Assembly (NCBI GenBank): GCA_951640195.1
Contig: OX621174.1
Coordinates: 744,001 to 808,000, forward strand
Direction: 5' to 3'
DNA from: Porpolomopsis calyptriformis
Lineage: Eukaryota; Basidiomycota; Agaricomycetes; Agaricales; Hygrophoraceae
Length of the DNA stretch: 64,000 nucleotides
Under the pieces are notes generated by a model. It had not been told where the DNA came from. It was given only the letters and a program-made list of their open reading frames with translations, and ran no database searches. Made by a program: the position numbers and the translations under genes. Each line of letters starts with the position of its first letter. Positions within the stretch are counted from its first letter, which is position 1. Positions 54,064 through 64,000 of this stretch are shown in pieces.

Positions 54064-54666
54064 TCATGATGCAACTCGGAACATCTCGCCGACCAACTTC
54101 TCAATGTCAGTGTCCCCAAGCGCGGAAAGTGCTGCCTTGATATCTGACACTGTCTGGTCCTGTAACCCTTGAGGAGAGCGAGCGTAAATGTCGATGCCTG
54201 CAGGTGTAAACAGCGTCTTGGCAAAGAAAGTGATCACCCACTCCTGGGTTTTCCGAGGCTCGTCCGAGGGGTCACCAATGTCCATCTCCGCTCTGTACCC
54301 CAGAATCTCCCAATGGGAAGACGCGATCATCAGCCAGCCCCGTCCCCGCCAGTCCCACGCAGCAGGCACGGCAGTGCTCGGTTTGTCGATGCCACGGATG
54401 GATTTCACCTTGTCGGATCCAAGGTCCTGGTACGTGACCAGGTCATCGATAGTGTTCGAGTCTGGGAGCGGCGTGTATGTGATCTGGATGTTGTGCTTGG
54501 TCCGCCACATTGGAAGGGTTGAGTGTGTGACATGCCATGTACCGTGTAGCCACGTTGGCTCGGGAGAGGTGAATGTAGCTCCGTGGGTCACAGTGGAGGT
54601 GGACGGAGGACGTAAGATGGCCATTGGGGATGTGGGGTCATGTGGATTCGGTCCAAAACGCGCCAT
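54064..54666 (-). CDS. Conserved fungal single-exon protein
   Basis: 200 codons from MARFGPNPHD at 54666. Blocks WLHGTWHVTHSTLPMWRTKH, NIQITYTPL, DDLVTYQDLGSDKVKSIRGI and AWDWRGRGWLMIASSHWEIL match, from memory, a conserved fungal family. So does EWVITFFAKTLFTPAGIDIY. The alternating GTW, I.Y.P, W.WRG and WE.L strands recall lipocalin-like beta-barrel proteins; this is inference. No signal peptide. The frame is intact. Its start is only 30 bases from the divergent PQ-loop gene; a later Met (MAILRPP) would leave more room. Confidence 0.65.
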   Translation of the reverse strand: MARFGPNPHDPTSPMAILRPPSTSTVTHGATFTSPEPTWLHGTWHVTHSTLPMWRTKHNIQITYTPLPDSNTIDDLVTYQDLGSDKVKSIRGIDKPSTAVPAAWDWRGRGWLMIASSHWEILGYRAEMDIGDPSDEPRKTQEWVITFFAKTLFTPAGIDIYARSPQGLQDQTVSDIKAALSALGDTDIEKLVGEMFRVAS

Positions 54667-54696
54667 GACTGGAACCCGAGCTTGGATTTCATCCAA

Positions 54697-55742
54697 ATGC
54701 CAGTCAGTGGGGTTGCAGAAAATCTTTTTGGCACTCTTGGTGCTGGTCTCGAAGCGGTTTCCAGTTGGTTACCCTGATTCAATTTGTTTTTTGCAGGGGC
54801 GGTGTGCTGGACCATTCAGCTACTTCCTCAAGTCTGGAAGAGCTGGTACGAAAAATCTACAAAAGGGCTGTCACCTTTGTTTTTGTATGGGATATCGCGT
54901 TTGTCATTCAAAAGAGAGATACTGAACCAGTGTCGTACAGGCTGATGTGGGCAATGGCTGCTGCCCCTCTCGGAGTCTATGCTATAGTCCAAGACCTCAA
55001 TTTCCCACTCATCCTCCAACCGCAATTGTTTGGAGTATTGTCATTGATCTCATGGGGCCAGGTCTGAAACTTCCTCTGATTTTTCTGGATACATCCTGAA
55101 AGCTCTCCAGTGTCAGTATTATGGAAACAATTGTTCGCTCTCCAAATCGATCTTGTTAGTGGTCTCGGTTGGATTTGTTCTTGGGGGATTCGAAGCCGGA
55201 ATGATCTTCGCAATCAAGGTCACCTCCTTCAATCCACTTCCTTGGAGTATTATATAAATGTTTTCTCCTTGCAGCCTGCCGTGGAGTCTGGAAACCGACA
55301 CATTGCACTGATATTTGGTTTATTAAGCTCCGTACTGATATCTGTCGCATTACTGTAAGCAGCCTCCTCCGCCTCCTACAGGAGAATAAAGCCTTCGCTA
55401 AAAATAACTCATAGCCCTCAATACTACGAAATTTACAAATATCGCAAGGTAATGGGTATCTCCATTCCATTCATGATAGTCGACCTTCTCGGCGGAATAT
55501 TCTCCATTTTATCTTTGGTCTTCAAACAACACTTTGATGTTATTGCTTCAGTCACGTACTCCCTGGTTGTGGTGCGGATCAATATTTCCTCAAGTGTTCA
55601 TAGTTATGACTGACATCTCGGTAGGTGATGGATGGTGCCGTTATACTGGCTGCTATGATACTGAATCCTCATTCGGAGGAGAGACCAACATCAACCAATT
55701 GCGTGGCTGAGTCGGAGGCAACTAAACAGCAGCCTTTGCCGT
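54697..55742 (+). CDS. PQ-loop seven-helix membrane protein
   Basis: ATG at 54697 begins MPVSGVAENLFGTLG and, after an intron, AVCWTIQLLPQVWKSW, the first PQ-loop. Further exons give LNFPLILQPQLFGVLSLISW, then LLVVSVGFVLGGFEAGMIFA. The second PQ-loop is ALLPQYYEIYKYRKVMGISI, followed by MIVDLLGGIFSILSLVF and VVMDGAVILAAMILNP. At least six introns with GT/AG ends keep the frame. It ends TKQQPLP before TGA. The family includes lysosomal/vacuolar transporters such as cystinosin and Ypq proteins; substrate unknown. Host gene, intact. Confidence 0.8.
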
Positions 55743-57000
55743 GAGGTCAACCAAATCATTCTCAACTCGCCACAGCGATTCCACTCGTGTCGACTGGGCA
55801 AAAACCAAATTTCTCAGATGGACGCGATACAAAACACACAGAGAACGCACAGATTGAGGCCAGCGGTGTCACCAGGGCATTAAGGGTGGTCATACCACCT
55901 AATAACCCTTGGGTCATTTCTCCCCGTTTACCTCAATATCCGCACTGGCTTCAGATGCCAAACAGCTCATGGATTCTGCTTGCTTCTTGGATCATTTCGC
56001 TTCACCTGAAGCAAGGCGTCTCAGACAACGTTAACTGTCTGTAATTTTATTGTATGGTAAGATGTGATTAGCCCGGACTCTACCATCAGGCTGGCAGAAC
56101 GAGATCTCAAATGCTTGCGATAACGCGAGCGCAGGCTACTAGTGTCACCACCATCCACCAATGCTTCTCCCGTGAGTTGACCCGAGTACCCCCTTCAATC
56201 GCTTCATCCTTATTCAAACATCCTCCAAACCGCATCTCAGATCTGTCACAATTTCTATCCTTCCTCTGGGGTGTCCTCCTTGGAGCTAGTCGATCTCTCC
56301 CACACTGTGTGTCTTGCCAGTCTTTACGAGTGAGACGCCCTCTCAGGATCTGGCAATCGCCACCAAGCACGCTCCTGGGAAAACAATGCAGTGTTCATCT
56401 TCCAGACAAGGATGAAACGGCCGGGTGGTCAAGTCATCTTGGAGAAGGAGGAGGAAACGTTCTGTGAATGGTGGTTGTAATGGGTGGTGGTGTGTCAAAG
56501 TGGTGCTCCGCGCGTCGAGCGCCAGGCTATTCAACCTTGGCTCGATACATTCCGTCTATTAAAGAAGTTAAGATTCTTACGTATTCGCCACTGAGAATAG
56601 TATGCAGGCTAAATACCAGTCGAGCCCGCAGGTATCGGTTATGAGGGGTGTGCAAGTGTTAAGGTTGTTGATGCTTTTTTGGACAGCTGCAGCGGAGCAT
56701 TGTAGCATTGAAGATACAGAATCGCCTCGCTCCCCTCATCCAGAGTCGGTTTCAAATTGCCTATGATGAGTTTTCGGCTGCACACTTGCTGTGCCTAATG
56801 GCTGACGGGCCAGCCTGCGCCTGTGGTAGTGCTCCAGTATGTATTAGCATTTCCAGGAATTGCAGCGAAACGCTCGACCACTCCCCCAGAGCTACACACC
56901 ACTCAGGAAGCCAAAGGCATTCCATTTTTGCGGGTCGTTCAATGAGTTTCCAACAGCACACCCTTTGGTGGCCTAGACCTATAATTTTGAAATTCAAATC
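55743..57000. other. Long stretch without a recognised gene
   Basis: About 1.26 kb. Frames at 56111-56467 (plus) and 56107-56534 (minus) overlap and neither matches a family I know. Nothing firm. Confidence 0.4.
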
Positions 57001-57124
57001 AGATACAAAGGTATAAAAGACTCGACATCGGCTCACATCTTTCCAGTAGTGCCTGCCACTCCTCACGACAGAAAGCAGGTCTTTTTGAACTCCCCTCCCT
57101 CGTCATCTACAAGACCGGGCCATC
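57001..57124 (+). promoter_or_regulatory. TATA promoter and leader, paralogous to 51301-51426
   Basis: CAAAGGTATAAAA at 57007-57018, then a leader that includes GACTCGACATCGGCTCACAT and AGAAAGCAGGTCTTTTTGAA, both near-identical to the earlier copy. The ATG follows CCATC in both. Confidence 0.75.
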
Positions 57125-57292
57125 ATGCGTCTCTCAATGATCGTTATTTTCGTTTTCCTCATTTATGCGGCTGTCGTAGGCGCTGCTCCCACACCTCCTG
57201 GTCATCCAACATCTGAAATCCAAGATGACGCACCCACGAGTGATGAGGTAGGATCGGCGGAGGAGAGCAGGCTGGGATCAAGATGTCAATAG
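57125..57292 (+). CDS. Small secreted protein, signal peptide shared with 51427 gene
   Basis: 55 residues. The signal peptide MRLSMIVIFVFLIYAAVVG aligns with that of the 51427 gene. The mature part is short, acidic and unrelated (EIQDDAPTSDEVGSAEESRL), with one Cys near the end. A GAG/GTAGGA donor-like site near 57246 means it could splice onward, in which case the stop here would be intronic. Probably extracellular; function unknown. Confidence 0.55.
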   Translation: MRLSMIVIFVFLIYAAVVGAAPTPPGHPTSEIQDDAPTSDEVGSAEESRLGSRCQ

Positions 57293-57500
57293 TACCAAGC
57301 TCTTGACCGTGGCATTTTGGCGTTGAATGGTGATATTGTATGCTAGCAATTCGTTTCTTGACCGTCGCTCCCCGATTTCGCGGAACGGATTAGATAATCT
57401 AATTTAGATTAGAGCGTTTGCTGTTCGGTTTTTTGACAAGCACAAGATCCGAGAGCGACCAAGCTCCGAGTCCGCGTCTCCAAGGATCTTTGTCGCGGCC

Positions 57501-59246
57501 ATGAGCACATTTCCTCGCTGGATTCGACCGAAATCCGTGGTTCCTACAGTCTCTCCGACCCAAGCAACCTCAGATGACCTGCCTAGGGACCATTTAGTGA
57601 CTGTTGTTCGACTACGCTGCCTCATTGAAGGCCAATCTGCTGTCATCCTAGTCACGATAGCAGGAAACAAGGAGATCAGTGAATTGAAAGAGCTAATTCA
57701 CCAGAAAGGAATCAACACTCCTGACCTCTCGATTCTTGCTAAAGACCTCATCGTGCTGAAGGCGAGTACGTCCCCAGGTCCTCAACATTACAGCCAACAT
57801 TGCTATTCTTTGTTTCAGGTTGACATAGATCTCAAGGGTCATACCAAAGAGTCTCTCAAACAACTTGTAATCAACGAGAACGATGAAGGTGTTCAAGAAT
57901 TGATGGACTGGGAACCTGTCTCGCATTTTTGGCAGGCTCAACTTGATGGGTGTAGACTCCATGTCTTTGTGAAGCTCCCACCTGCTGGTGAGAAGAGGCT
58001 TGTTGTCATGTATGAACATGTCATTGCTCATCTTGCATGATAGTTACACCACCATTTCGAACTTCTTTGCCCAAACAGCAATATGTCACCGTTGTTCCTA
58101 TCAATGGTGGATGTTTTCAAGACCCTATGTTCCTCAAGGTTCATCCATCAACCCCAGTTGTCGCAATGCATGATCGGATTTGCAATGAGCTTCAAATGAC
58201 AGGGTTAATTGGCAAATTCTACCATTCTACTTTGGAGATTCTGCCGCTACCGAAGACACCCAGCATAAGTGAACTAGAGGAGCAAGGTCTGGCCTGCCTT
58301 CGGATTAGGGCTTACCAAAAACCCAAGGATTTCCCAGCCATCGCTATGGCTAATTTTTTCAACACACTTCATGTAGAGGAGGGGCGGCAGGGGATTCACT
58401 TTCTCGTTTGGTTACCTCCTATGGATGGTAAGTTTCTCCGATTATACCTATTCAATAAGTGACATTCTTGCCCCCACAGTGCGATATCCAGATGACCTGT
58501 CTCCTGCCCTCGCCTGGTTCATAACTCTTTCTCTAAAGGAGAGCCTTAATTTTGAGGATGCTACCATTGCCTCACAGAATCAGGAGGAGGGTCAACGGAA
58601 ATTCAAGACTCTCCTGAAGCGCGAGTATGACCAGCCAGGAATCGGTCATCTTTTCGACATGGCCACTGGGAAACATCTCCCTCACAACATCGTTGTGGCC
58701 GCACATATTTTCCAGCGCAAGTGGCGGACCAAACTGCCATGGTTTACATCTCTCACTGACATTGATAACCCTTGTAATGGTTTATTCCTATACAAGCCTG
58801 TGGAGTGGGCATTCAATCGGGCTAAAATCTGTGTAGAGGTTGACCCCCGTGAAAAGATGACATTTCGTCTTCTTGACCAAAACCTCCACAACATCAGCCT
58901 TGTCAACAAGGCTTGCGAGTTACAAGGGCATGGCCATAGTCCTTCTGCAACAGAGAGGTCGCTTCAGATGACATTTGGTGACCTTGATGGGCAGGAGTTG
59001 AAATTTCCTGATGGTGTTCTGATGCGGCCGTCAAAGCGACTTCTGGGATTGCACGCAATCGCTGCTCAGTGGGTGGTCCAGGCCAAGGAACCCTATCAAC
59101 AAATTCGAGAGGTCATGTACAATACATCGGAGGACCAAAGCACCACACAGTTTATCAAGAACCTCTCGATCCTTGCGTGGCAAGACAAGGTTGAGCCTGG
59201 CGTACCTGTAAGTGAGCTTGTCAGCCTTTCGGATATACTGTTTTGA
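57501..59246 (+). CDS. Crinkler-like protein with HNH-type C terminus
   Basis: The N-terminal part (VVRLRCLIEGQSAVILVTIA to DLIVLKVDIDL) has the length and pattern of the ubiquitin-like header of Crinkler (CRN) proteins. Middle segments follow in exons near 57819-57990 and 58080-58430. The C-terminal exon (58482-59246) has an HNH-like core: MATGK, then VVAAHIFQRKW, then NPCNGLFLYKPVEWAFNRAK. The third His is replaced by Glu (VEW), as I recall in related mushroom proteins. The first intron appears to be GC-AG (57762-57818); GTAAGT...CACAG follows near 58430-58480. The junction near 57990-58080 does not resolve cleanly. There is no signal peptide. CRN-HNH proteins are thought to act on DNA in nuclei of rivals, hosts or self; the role here is inferred. 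Confidence 0.62.
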
Positions 59247-59698
59247 TATGGCGTCCTCTGAAGCGCAGTGAATCGGTTGAGCCGGGAGGCGTCGAAATAA
59301 GCACCCCGAACCCGCTTGATCTAGCTCGTTCTAGCTCAAGATTTGTTCCTACGTTCGATTAGATTGAGCCTCTTGGCATTATTTTTATGCCCTTTTGATA
59401 TGCAATTCTACTGTATACCTCAGAAATGGCGTAGCCTTCAAGTCTGAACCATTTAGTTCCCTCCTTTGATCTGCAAGATACATCGTCCAGGGCCACACGC
59501 ATGCCGTGTAGGTCAATAACAGAAAAGATTAAAACTTGAGTAATATGGTCAACACCGCACAGGATTCGATTCGTAATGTACACTCAAGAGACATGACGGA
59601 GGATCAATGCGGGGCCAATACAACACTTTTGGAGCACTGCTTCCTTCCCTTCGCGATTCGGAGATTGGCAGAGAGCGGTGAGATAAAACGGCGTCGTA
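59247..59698. other. Convergent intergenic region
   Basis: About 450 bases between the 3' ends of the Crinkler-like gene and mago nashi; no coding seen. Confidence 0.5.
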
Positions 59699-60489
59699 CT
59701 ATATAGGTTTGATTTTGAAATGCAGCGATATGAGGGAAAATATGAGACACTTGAACGTTTGGCGGTGAGTTGTAATTAGTAGTAGTGAGGTGATAACTAC
59801 CCACCTTGAGGTCTTGAACGAGGTAATAAAACACGCGGAGCCCTTCTGGATCTTCGCTGTCTTGAATGTCGACTAAAGAGCCAATTTTGGCGGTCTAAGT
59901 TGGCGTAACATCGTCATTTCTTTCTTTTCTAGGATAGTGTGCAGGACGCGCAAACGTACCTCGAAGGCTATGTGGTCGTTACCGACCCGGATCTCCAGTT
60001 CTTGCTTCCCCACGATATTTTTTTTTGGCCAGTTAGCGTCGTCTTCCCTGCATGAGGCAAGGATAGTGAGACAGGAGAAGGATGGGAGGCACAGAACGAT
60101 CTCCATACTTGGTGATCTCGCTCGATTCCACTATCCGCTTGAGTTCCTTCACTACGAGAGGTCCGACCCACACTGTTGGGATTGGATCAGTCGGGTTTGG
60201 AGAAAGGATGGCCAGGAAAACTGACTTTCTTTGCGAATAAGACTGTCATTTCGGTAGTTTGAATTATTGGCGTAGCGCAGCCGTCCGTGAGAGTACTCAA
60301 ACTCGAGAAATTCGTGGCCATGTTTACCCGAGTGACCTGTGCTGGAAGAAAACTATGAAACCGATCTGCGTTTGGATCATTGTCCTGAAACAAAACGCAC
60401 TAGTATCTACAGCATTATCAGCATCGGATGTTGCATTCCGGTGTGCGGCCGTACCTGAGATAAAAAGGATCGCTGTCGTGCCCTGCCAT
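59699..60489 (-). CDS. mago: Mago nashi, exon junction complex core protein
   Basis: Seven exons on the minus strand: 60455-60489, 60401-60406, 60226-60341, 60109-60172, 59960-60047, 59805-59894 and 59699-59749. They sum to 450 bases, that is 149 residues plus stop, the family's normal length. Recognisable blocks are [70 protein letters not shown] and the C-terminal [12 protein letters not shown]. Exon 2 is a 6-base microexon (ATACTA) needed to give the invariant RYYTGH. Mago pairs with Y14 on spliced mRNA to lock eIF4A3 in the exon junction complex. All conserved positions I can check are present. Confidence 0.97.
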
Positions 60490-60629
60490 GGATGCGGTAC
60501 AGTAGTGTTGGGTGACGATCACCTGTCTAAGTCACGTCTTGTCACACACCCACACATTTCCAAAGTCAAGTTGCTTGTTCAAATTCACGGAAAGTTGCAA
60601 TAGATTCAAGAGTAGAAACAACATAGGAA

Positions 60630-62311
60630 TTACACCATTGTCCCCTGAGTAGAGCGGTTAGGATAAGGGGGAGGGAGCTCCCGTAGTACCACGCCACCAT
60701 CTCGATGTTGGATCACAATATCCTGCTCCGCAGCTGAGCCTGACCGATTCCCTGATGAAACAGGCCTTACATCGGCAGAAAAACTACGAGTTGGCGCTGG
60801 TGGAAGGCGTGGCCCACGCTGGAGAGTCGTAGCCGTAGCTGCGCGTCTGACTTCACTCGCGGAGAGCCCACTAGCTTCAATCGCCTTGGCAGATCTTTGA
60901 AGGGGCACATCCACGCTTGACGAGGCGCGGGAACGGCTGGAGGGAAACCTTGACGGGTAGTGGGGAGAGCCGCTAGAATCGGAGTCGTGGCGCTGAGGAT
61001 ATGGGGGCAGCGGCCGAGCATCCCATGTCGCCGAAAAACGACCTGAGAGCGATAACGGTGAAGTGATAGACATGGGTTCTCGAATCTCCTCGAACTTTCG
61101 AGGTGTTATATCCTGTCCATCCATTTTATCTATTTGTTTCTTCTTTCGATGGTATAGGTATAGAGCAAAAGCGCCGGCAACGACGAAGAGTAGAATGATG
61201 GTGAGAGATATCGCAATTTCGGTGGATGTCCGCTTTCGCGATTGGGCACGGGCGGCGGCGGCCGAAGCAGCGGCATCAGCTGCTTGAACCACCGTCGCGT
61301 TACCACTCGATGAAACCAAGCCAGTGCAGGAAGTATCAGTAGATCCTTGTGTATGAACAAGCGGTGTTCCTCTGGCAAAGGTGTTGTTGCTGCGGGAATG
61401 AAACAAGTTATAATGGAATTATCACTTGAATTCAAGATAGTGCTTACCTATCGCTGATAGCAGCTATGAAGGGAAGGAAGACGATGTTAACAATCCATTC
61501 TTTGCTACAGAATACATGAATCGACCGCACCTAAGAGTACAGTATTTGGATCTGCGCGATCAATAAAAGTGAATGAATTATCCAAAGGTCCCATGGTGAC
61601 GTTTGTGATGATTGGAGAGTCCAGGGCCGCTAGCGTTACTGAGTATGGAGGTACACCTCCACTTATTGTCAACCCCCATGGTTGGCAGGTGGTAAGAGTA
61701 CTGGTGAGATTTGAGGTGACTGTAAATGCTGAAGATGGTGGAGGGGGTAGACACGAGGTGTTATTTCCAGCTGGACATGCGTACATGAAAGATTGCCCAT
61801 GAACACGTGTTAGCAATGACTCACCAATTACGGTGTACATGTTGGGCGCGATTCCGCCAGCGTTCCCAGTTGAATCAACCATACCCAACATCAAAGTGGT
61901 TCCTGGATGGATGAGTCGACGATTGACACAGTGCGCATGTTGCAAAAAATATTAGCTCACCTGCTACATGGTCGACTACCCAATTAAGCGCCGTCGGGTC
62001 CGTTCCGACATAATCAGTTGTGGGGATACCGCCAATCTCCATAGCCATCATATAATATGGCGGCGTGCCAAACGAGACACCGTCATTGTGGAGGGAGGTT
62101 ACCACAAGACTGACGTCCTGGCATTCTGAAAGAGAGGTAGACACAAACTGAAAAGTGTTTGGGTGCGTGAGAGTGACAGCAATACAAATAATGAAGGAAA
62201 CCGTACGTTGTCTCCAAACTTCCACACGAAAGCATTCTTTTGAGCGTTACAAGATGAAAGGAATGACAGTTGAAAAAGGAAGACTAAAGTGAAGTTGAAT
62301 GTGGGGAACAT
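60630..62311 (-). CDS. Single-pass membrane protein with secreted N-terminal region
   Basis: ATG at 62309-62311 opens a signal peptide (MFPTFNFTLVFLFQLSFLSS). Exons then encode LHNDGVSFGTPPYYMMAMEI, PTALNWVVDHVAG, TLMLGMVDSTGNAGGIAPNM and TTCQPWGLTISGGVPPYSVT. These are twin GGxPPY beta-type units with several N-glycosylation sites. The last exon (60630-61406) has Ser/Ala-rich sequence, a membrane helix (AISLTIILLFVVAGAFALYL) followed by YHRKKK, and a Ser/Pro-rich cytoplasmic tail with RELPPPYP. The layout matches a family widespread in Agaricomycetes, of unknown role, perhaps in the cell wall or signalling. Exon edges are approximate. Ends 140 bases before mago, same strand. Confidence 0.68.
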
Positions 62312-62997
62312 CTTTTGAAGACGTTTGAAGGAACGAGACTCCATAGACCAGCTCTGGCGAAGAAAGAACATGGTTTCAGGACGCCTGGCAAGGCGCACTC
62401 TACGTAAGGGAGGGTCAAATGAGAGGTAGGTTGGTGAGGTAACCGGCGTACGCACCTGGTCAAACCTGGACGAGGGCGTTTGAGTAATGAAGGGGAAAGA
62501 AGAGAACCTACATGGCAAGTTCTCTGCCACAATGGTTGTGTTGCAACCGACCTGGATCATATCACCGCGATCAGCCGAAGTGGCAGATACAGTACATTAA
62601 TCAACCGAGGCCAACAATCGGGTTCAATTAATGGGGATATCGTTCCGAACGGCTACAAGTCGTCAGGCACTCGAGGCATCGACCTTGGATTTGTTGTGGA
62701 ACTTATGTCTAAAGTTGCTGCTTGCTGACATACTGCTTGCTGACATAAGACTATTTTACTCACCGTATGATGATCATTAAACAAGTCTTAGAGCCTTGTT
62801 CTCCCAACTGATGCACATTGCATGCACACATCGTTTCCAGAACGACATCAAGTTCGAAAAGATGAAACAGATTCTCACGACCACGCAGTTGGATGAGCAG
62901 CGTGGATCCAGCGGTATTTGTACCACGTGATATCCCGATGGTTAACTATCACGTGACAAACACCTCCCGTTTGTTATGTAAGCAAGCTTGCGCGTTC
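62312..62997. promoter_or_regulatory. Divergent intergenic region before the proteasome gene
   Basis: About 690 bases between two divergent start codons. Frames here are short and unconvincing. It should hold both promoters; no consensus element is clear. Confidence 0.4.
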
Positions 62998-64000
62998 ATG
63001 GATCACTTCAAGCGAAACGATTCATACGACCTTTATGGCATTCATCCTGGTGCACACATGTCTGTTGGCACCAAAGGCGTAATATCAGCTGGTGTACAAC
63101 ATACCCAGTAAGTTCTTCATACTCTTGTGTTATTTCGTCGATAAGTTGTGGGCTTTAGAGAACCCATCGTGACCGGCACGAGTGTGTTGGGTATCAAGTA
63201 CAAGGACGGTATTATGATGGCCACTGATACTCTAGGTCTGTGAAAGCTCTTTGCGACCGCAGCCTTCTAAGAATGCTATCATTCGACAGCCTCGTATGGT
63301 TCTCTTGCCCGATTCAAGAATGTCCAGCGTCTCCATGCTGTTGGCGATAATACCGTCATCGGCGCCGGAGGGGACATGTCGGATTTTCAATACATACAAT
63401 CCTTTTTAGAGCAACTTATAATCGACGAGTCTACTGCACAAGATGGCCACAGTCTTGGCCCGGCTGAGATACACGAATATCTTGCCCGGGTGATGTATAA
63501 CCGCCGCTCGAAAATGAACCCATTGTGGAACTCGCTGATTGTCGGTGGAGTCAAGGATACCAAACGGTGATCACATATCACACTTTATTCACCGCAATCT
63601 CTCATATGACTTTACTCGTTCAGTTTCCTCGCCTACGTAGACCTTCAGGGTACCACGTATACTGCGACGACCCTTGCAACCGGTTATGGCGCCTACATTG
63701 CGCAACCATTACTTCGTAAAGCAGTTGAAGGGCGGGTGAATGATCTATCAGAATTGGAAGCACGACAGATCTTAGAGGAGTGCATGAAGGTGCTTTATTA
63801 CAGGGATGCACGAAGCTTCGATAAAGTGGGTTGCTCCGTGTATTTTTGCATTTGTCTCACCAGCTCAATATTTCCCCGCGTCTCAAGTATCAACTGGCTA
63901 CTATAACGGTTGCAGGCGTGTCGATCTCAGAGCCAATCAGTCTCGAGACGGAATGGTCGTTCGGAGAAGGCATAAGGGGTTATGGAACGCAGGTACAATG
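62998..64000 (+). CDS. PRE4: 20S proteasome subunit beta type-7 (PRE4/PSMB4), 3' end outside window
   Basis: I chose MDHFKRND at 62998 as start because the family begins this way; an upstream in-frame ATG at 62893 exists. Then come [60 protein letters not shown] and [19 protein letters not shown]. These are followed by [20 protein letters not shown] and [14 protein letters not shown]. Introns begin near 63108, 63236, 63569 and 63828. The last visible exon ends at a GTACAATG donor at the window edge. The subunit is a structural, non-catalytic beta subunit of the 20S core. Intact as far as seen. Confidence 0.95.

Noticed and set aside
56107..56534. Overlapping ORFs on both strands
   Set aside because: I considered a mitochondrial ribosomal protein because of the basic end, but no family motif holds up.
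57395..57411. Inverted repeat TAATCTA-ATT-TAGATTA before the Crinkler-like gene
   Set aside because: Seven-base arms are easily found by chance; no repeat elsewhere in the window.
1..64000. tRNA, rRNA, CRISPR array, prokaryotic operons
   Set aside because: None recognised; introns and families are eukaryotic.

Overview
The window reads as part of a mushroom-forming basidiomycete genome (Agaricomycetes). Genes carry many short introns of about 47-60 bases with GTACGT/GTATGT-like donors. The transposon families are those typical of Agaricomycetes: chromodomain Ty3/gypsy elements, CACTA elements with a tnp2-like transposase, and a KDZ transposase with a Ulp1-like protease. The conserved eukaryotic genes at the right end (Mago nashi, proteasome beta-7/PRE4) fit a fungus. 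Family assignments come from reading the sequence and from memory of the families; no search was run.

Left part, about 1-22 kb: a stack of nested transposons inside one old minus-strand gene of an uncharacterised Agaricomycete family. The gene runs from about 20.78 kb down to 1.71 kb. It is split by (i) a gag-only LTR element at 2269-12603, whose right-hand LTR is itself split by a 6.9 kb CACTA transposon at 5327-12248, and (ii) a chromodomain Ty3/gypsy element at 12786-18946 with a perfect CTGTT target duplication. A solo LTR lies at 21463-21821. Most elements are decayed, and the decay is almost entirely CpG to TpG/CpA: LTR-LTR differences and nearly all nonsense codons fit deamination of methylated CpG.

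Middle, about 22-47.6 kb: a transposon accessory-type gene, a WD40 gene, and a second decayed tnp2-like transposase (25.5-29.4 kb). Next is an apparently intact, very young Ty3/gypsy element at 30045-36727, with LTRs that look identical and a CTAAC duplication. Then come several uncharacterised minus-strand genes and a decayed KDZ transposase/Ulp1 gene (42.6-47.2 kb). A palindromic TA-flanked MITE sits at 47209-47568. The young gypsy element carries a third ORF after pol whose N terminus copies the histone H3 tail around K9, while its pol ends in a chromodomain. Both gypsy elements have a primer-binding site complementary to their own predicted mRNA 5' end, as in Tf1 self-priming.

Right part, 47.6-64 kb: mostly host genes. 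In order: a three-exon TRIC-like membrane protein; two truncated genes meeting head to head (a possible PD-(D/E)XK protein and a DUF4419 protein); a secreted protein with a duplicated exon; a conserved single-exon protein divergent from a PQ-loop membrane protein; a small secreted protein sharing promoter and signal peptide with the earlier secreted gene; a Crinkler-like gene with an HNH-like C terminus; mago nashi with a 6-base microexon; a single-pass membrane protein; and the 5' portion of the proteasome beta-7 gene, cut by the window end. No rRNA, tRNA or CRISPR was recognised.
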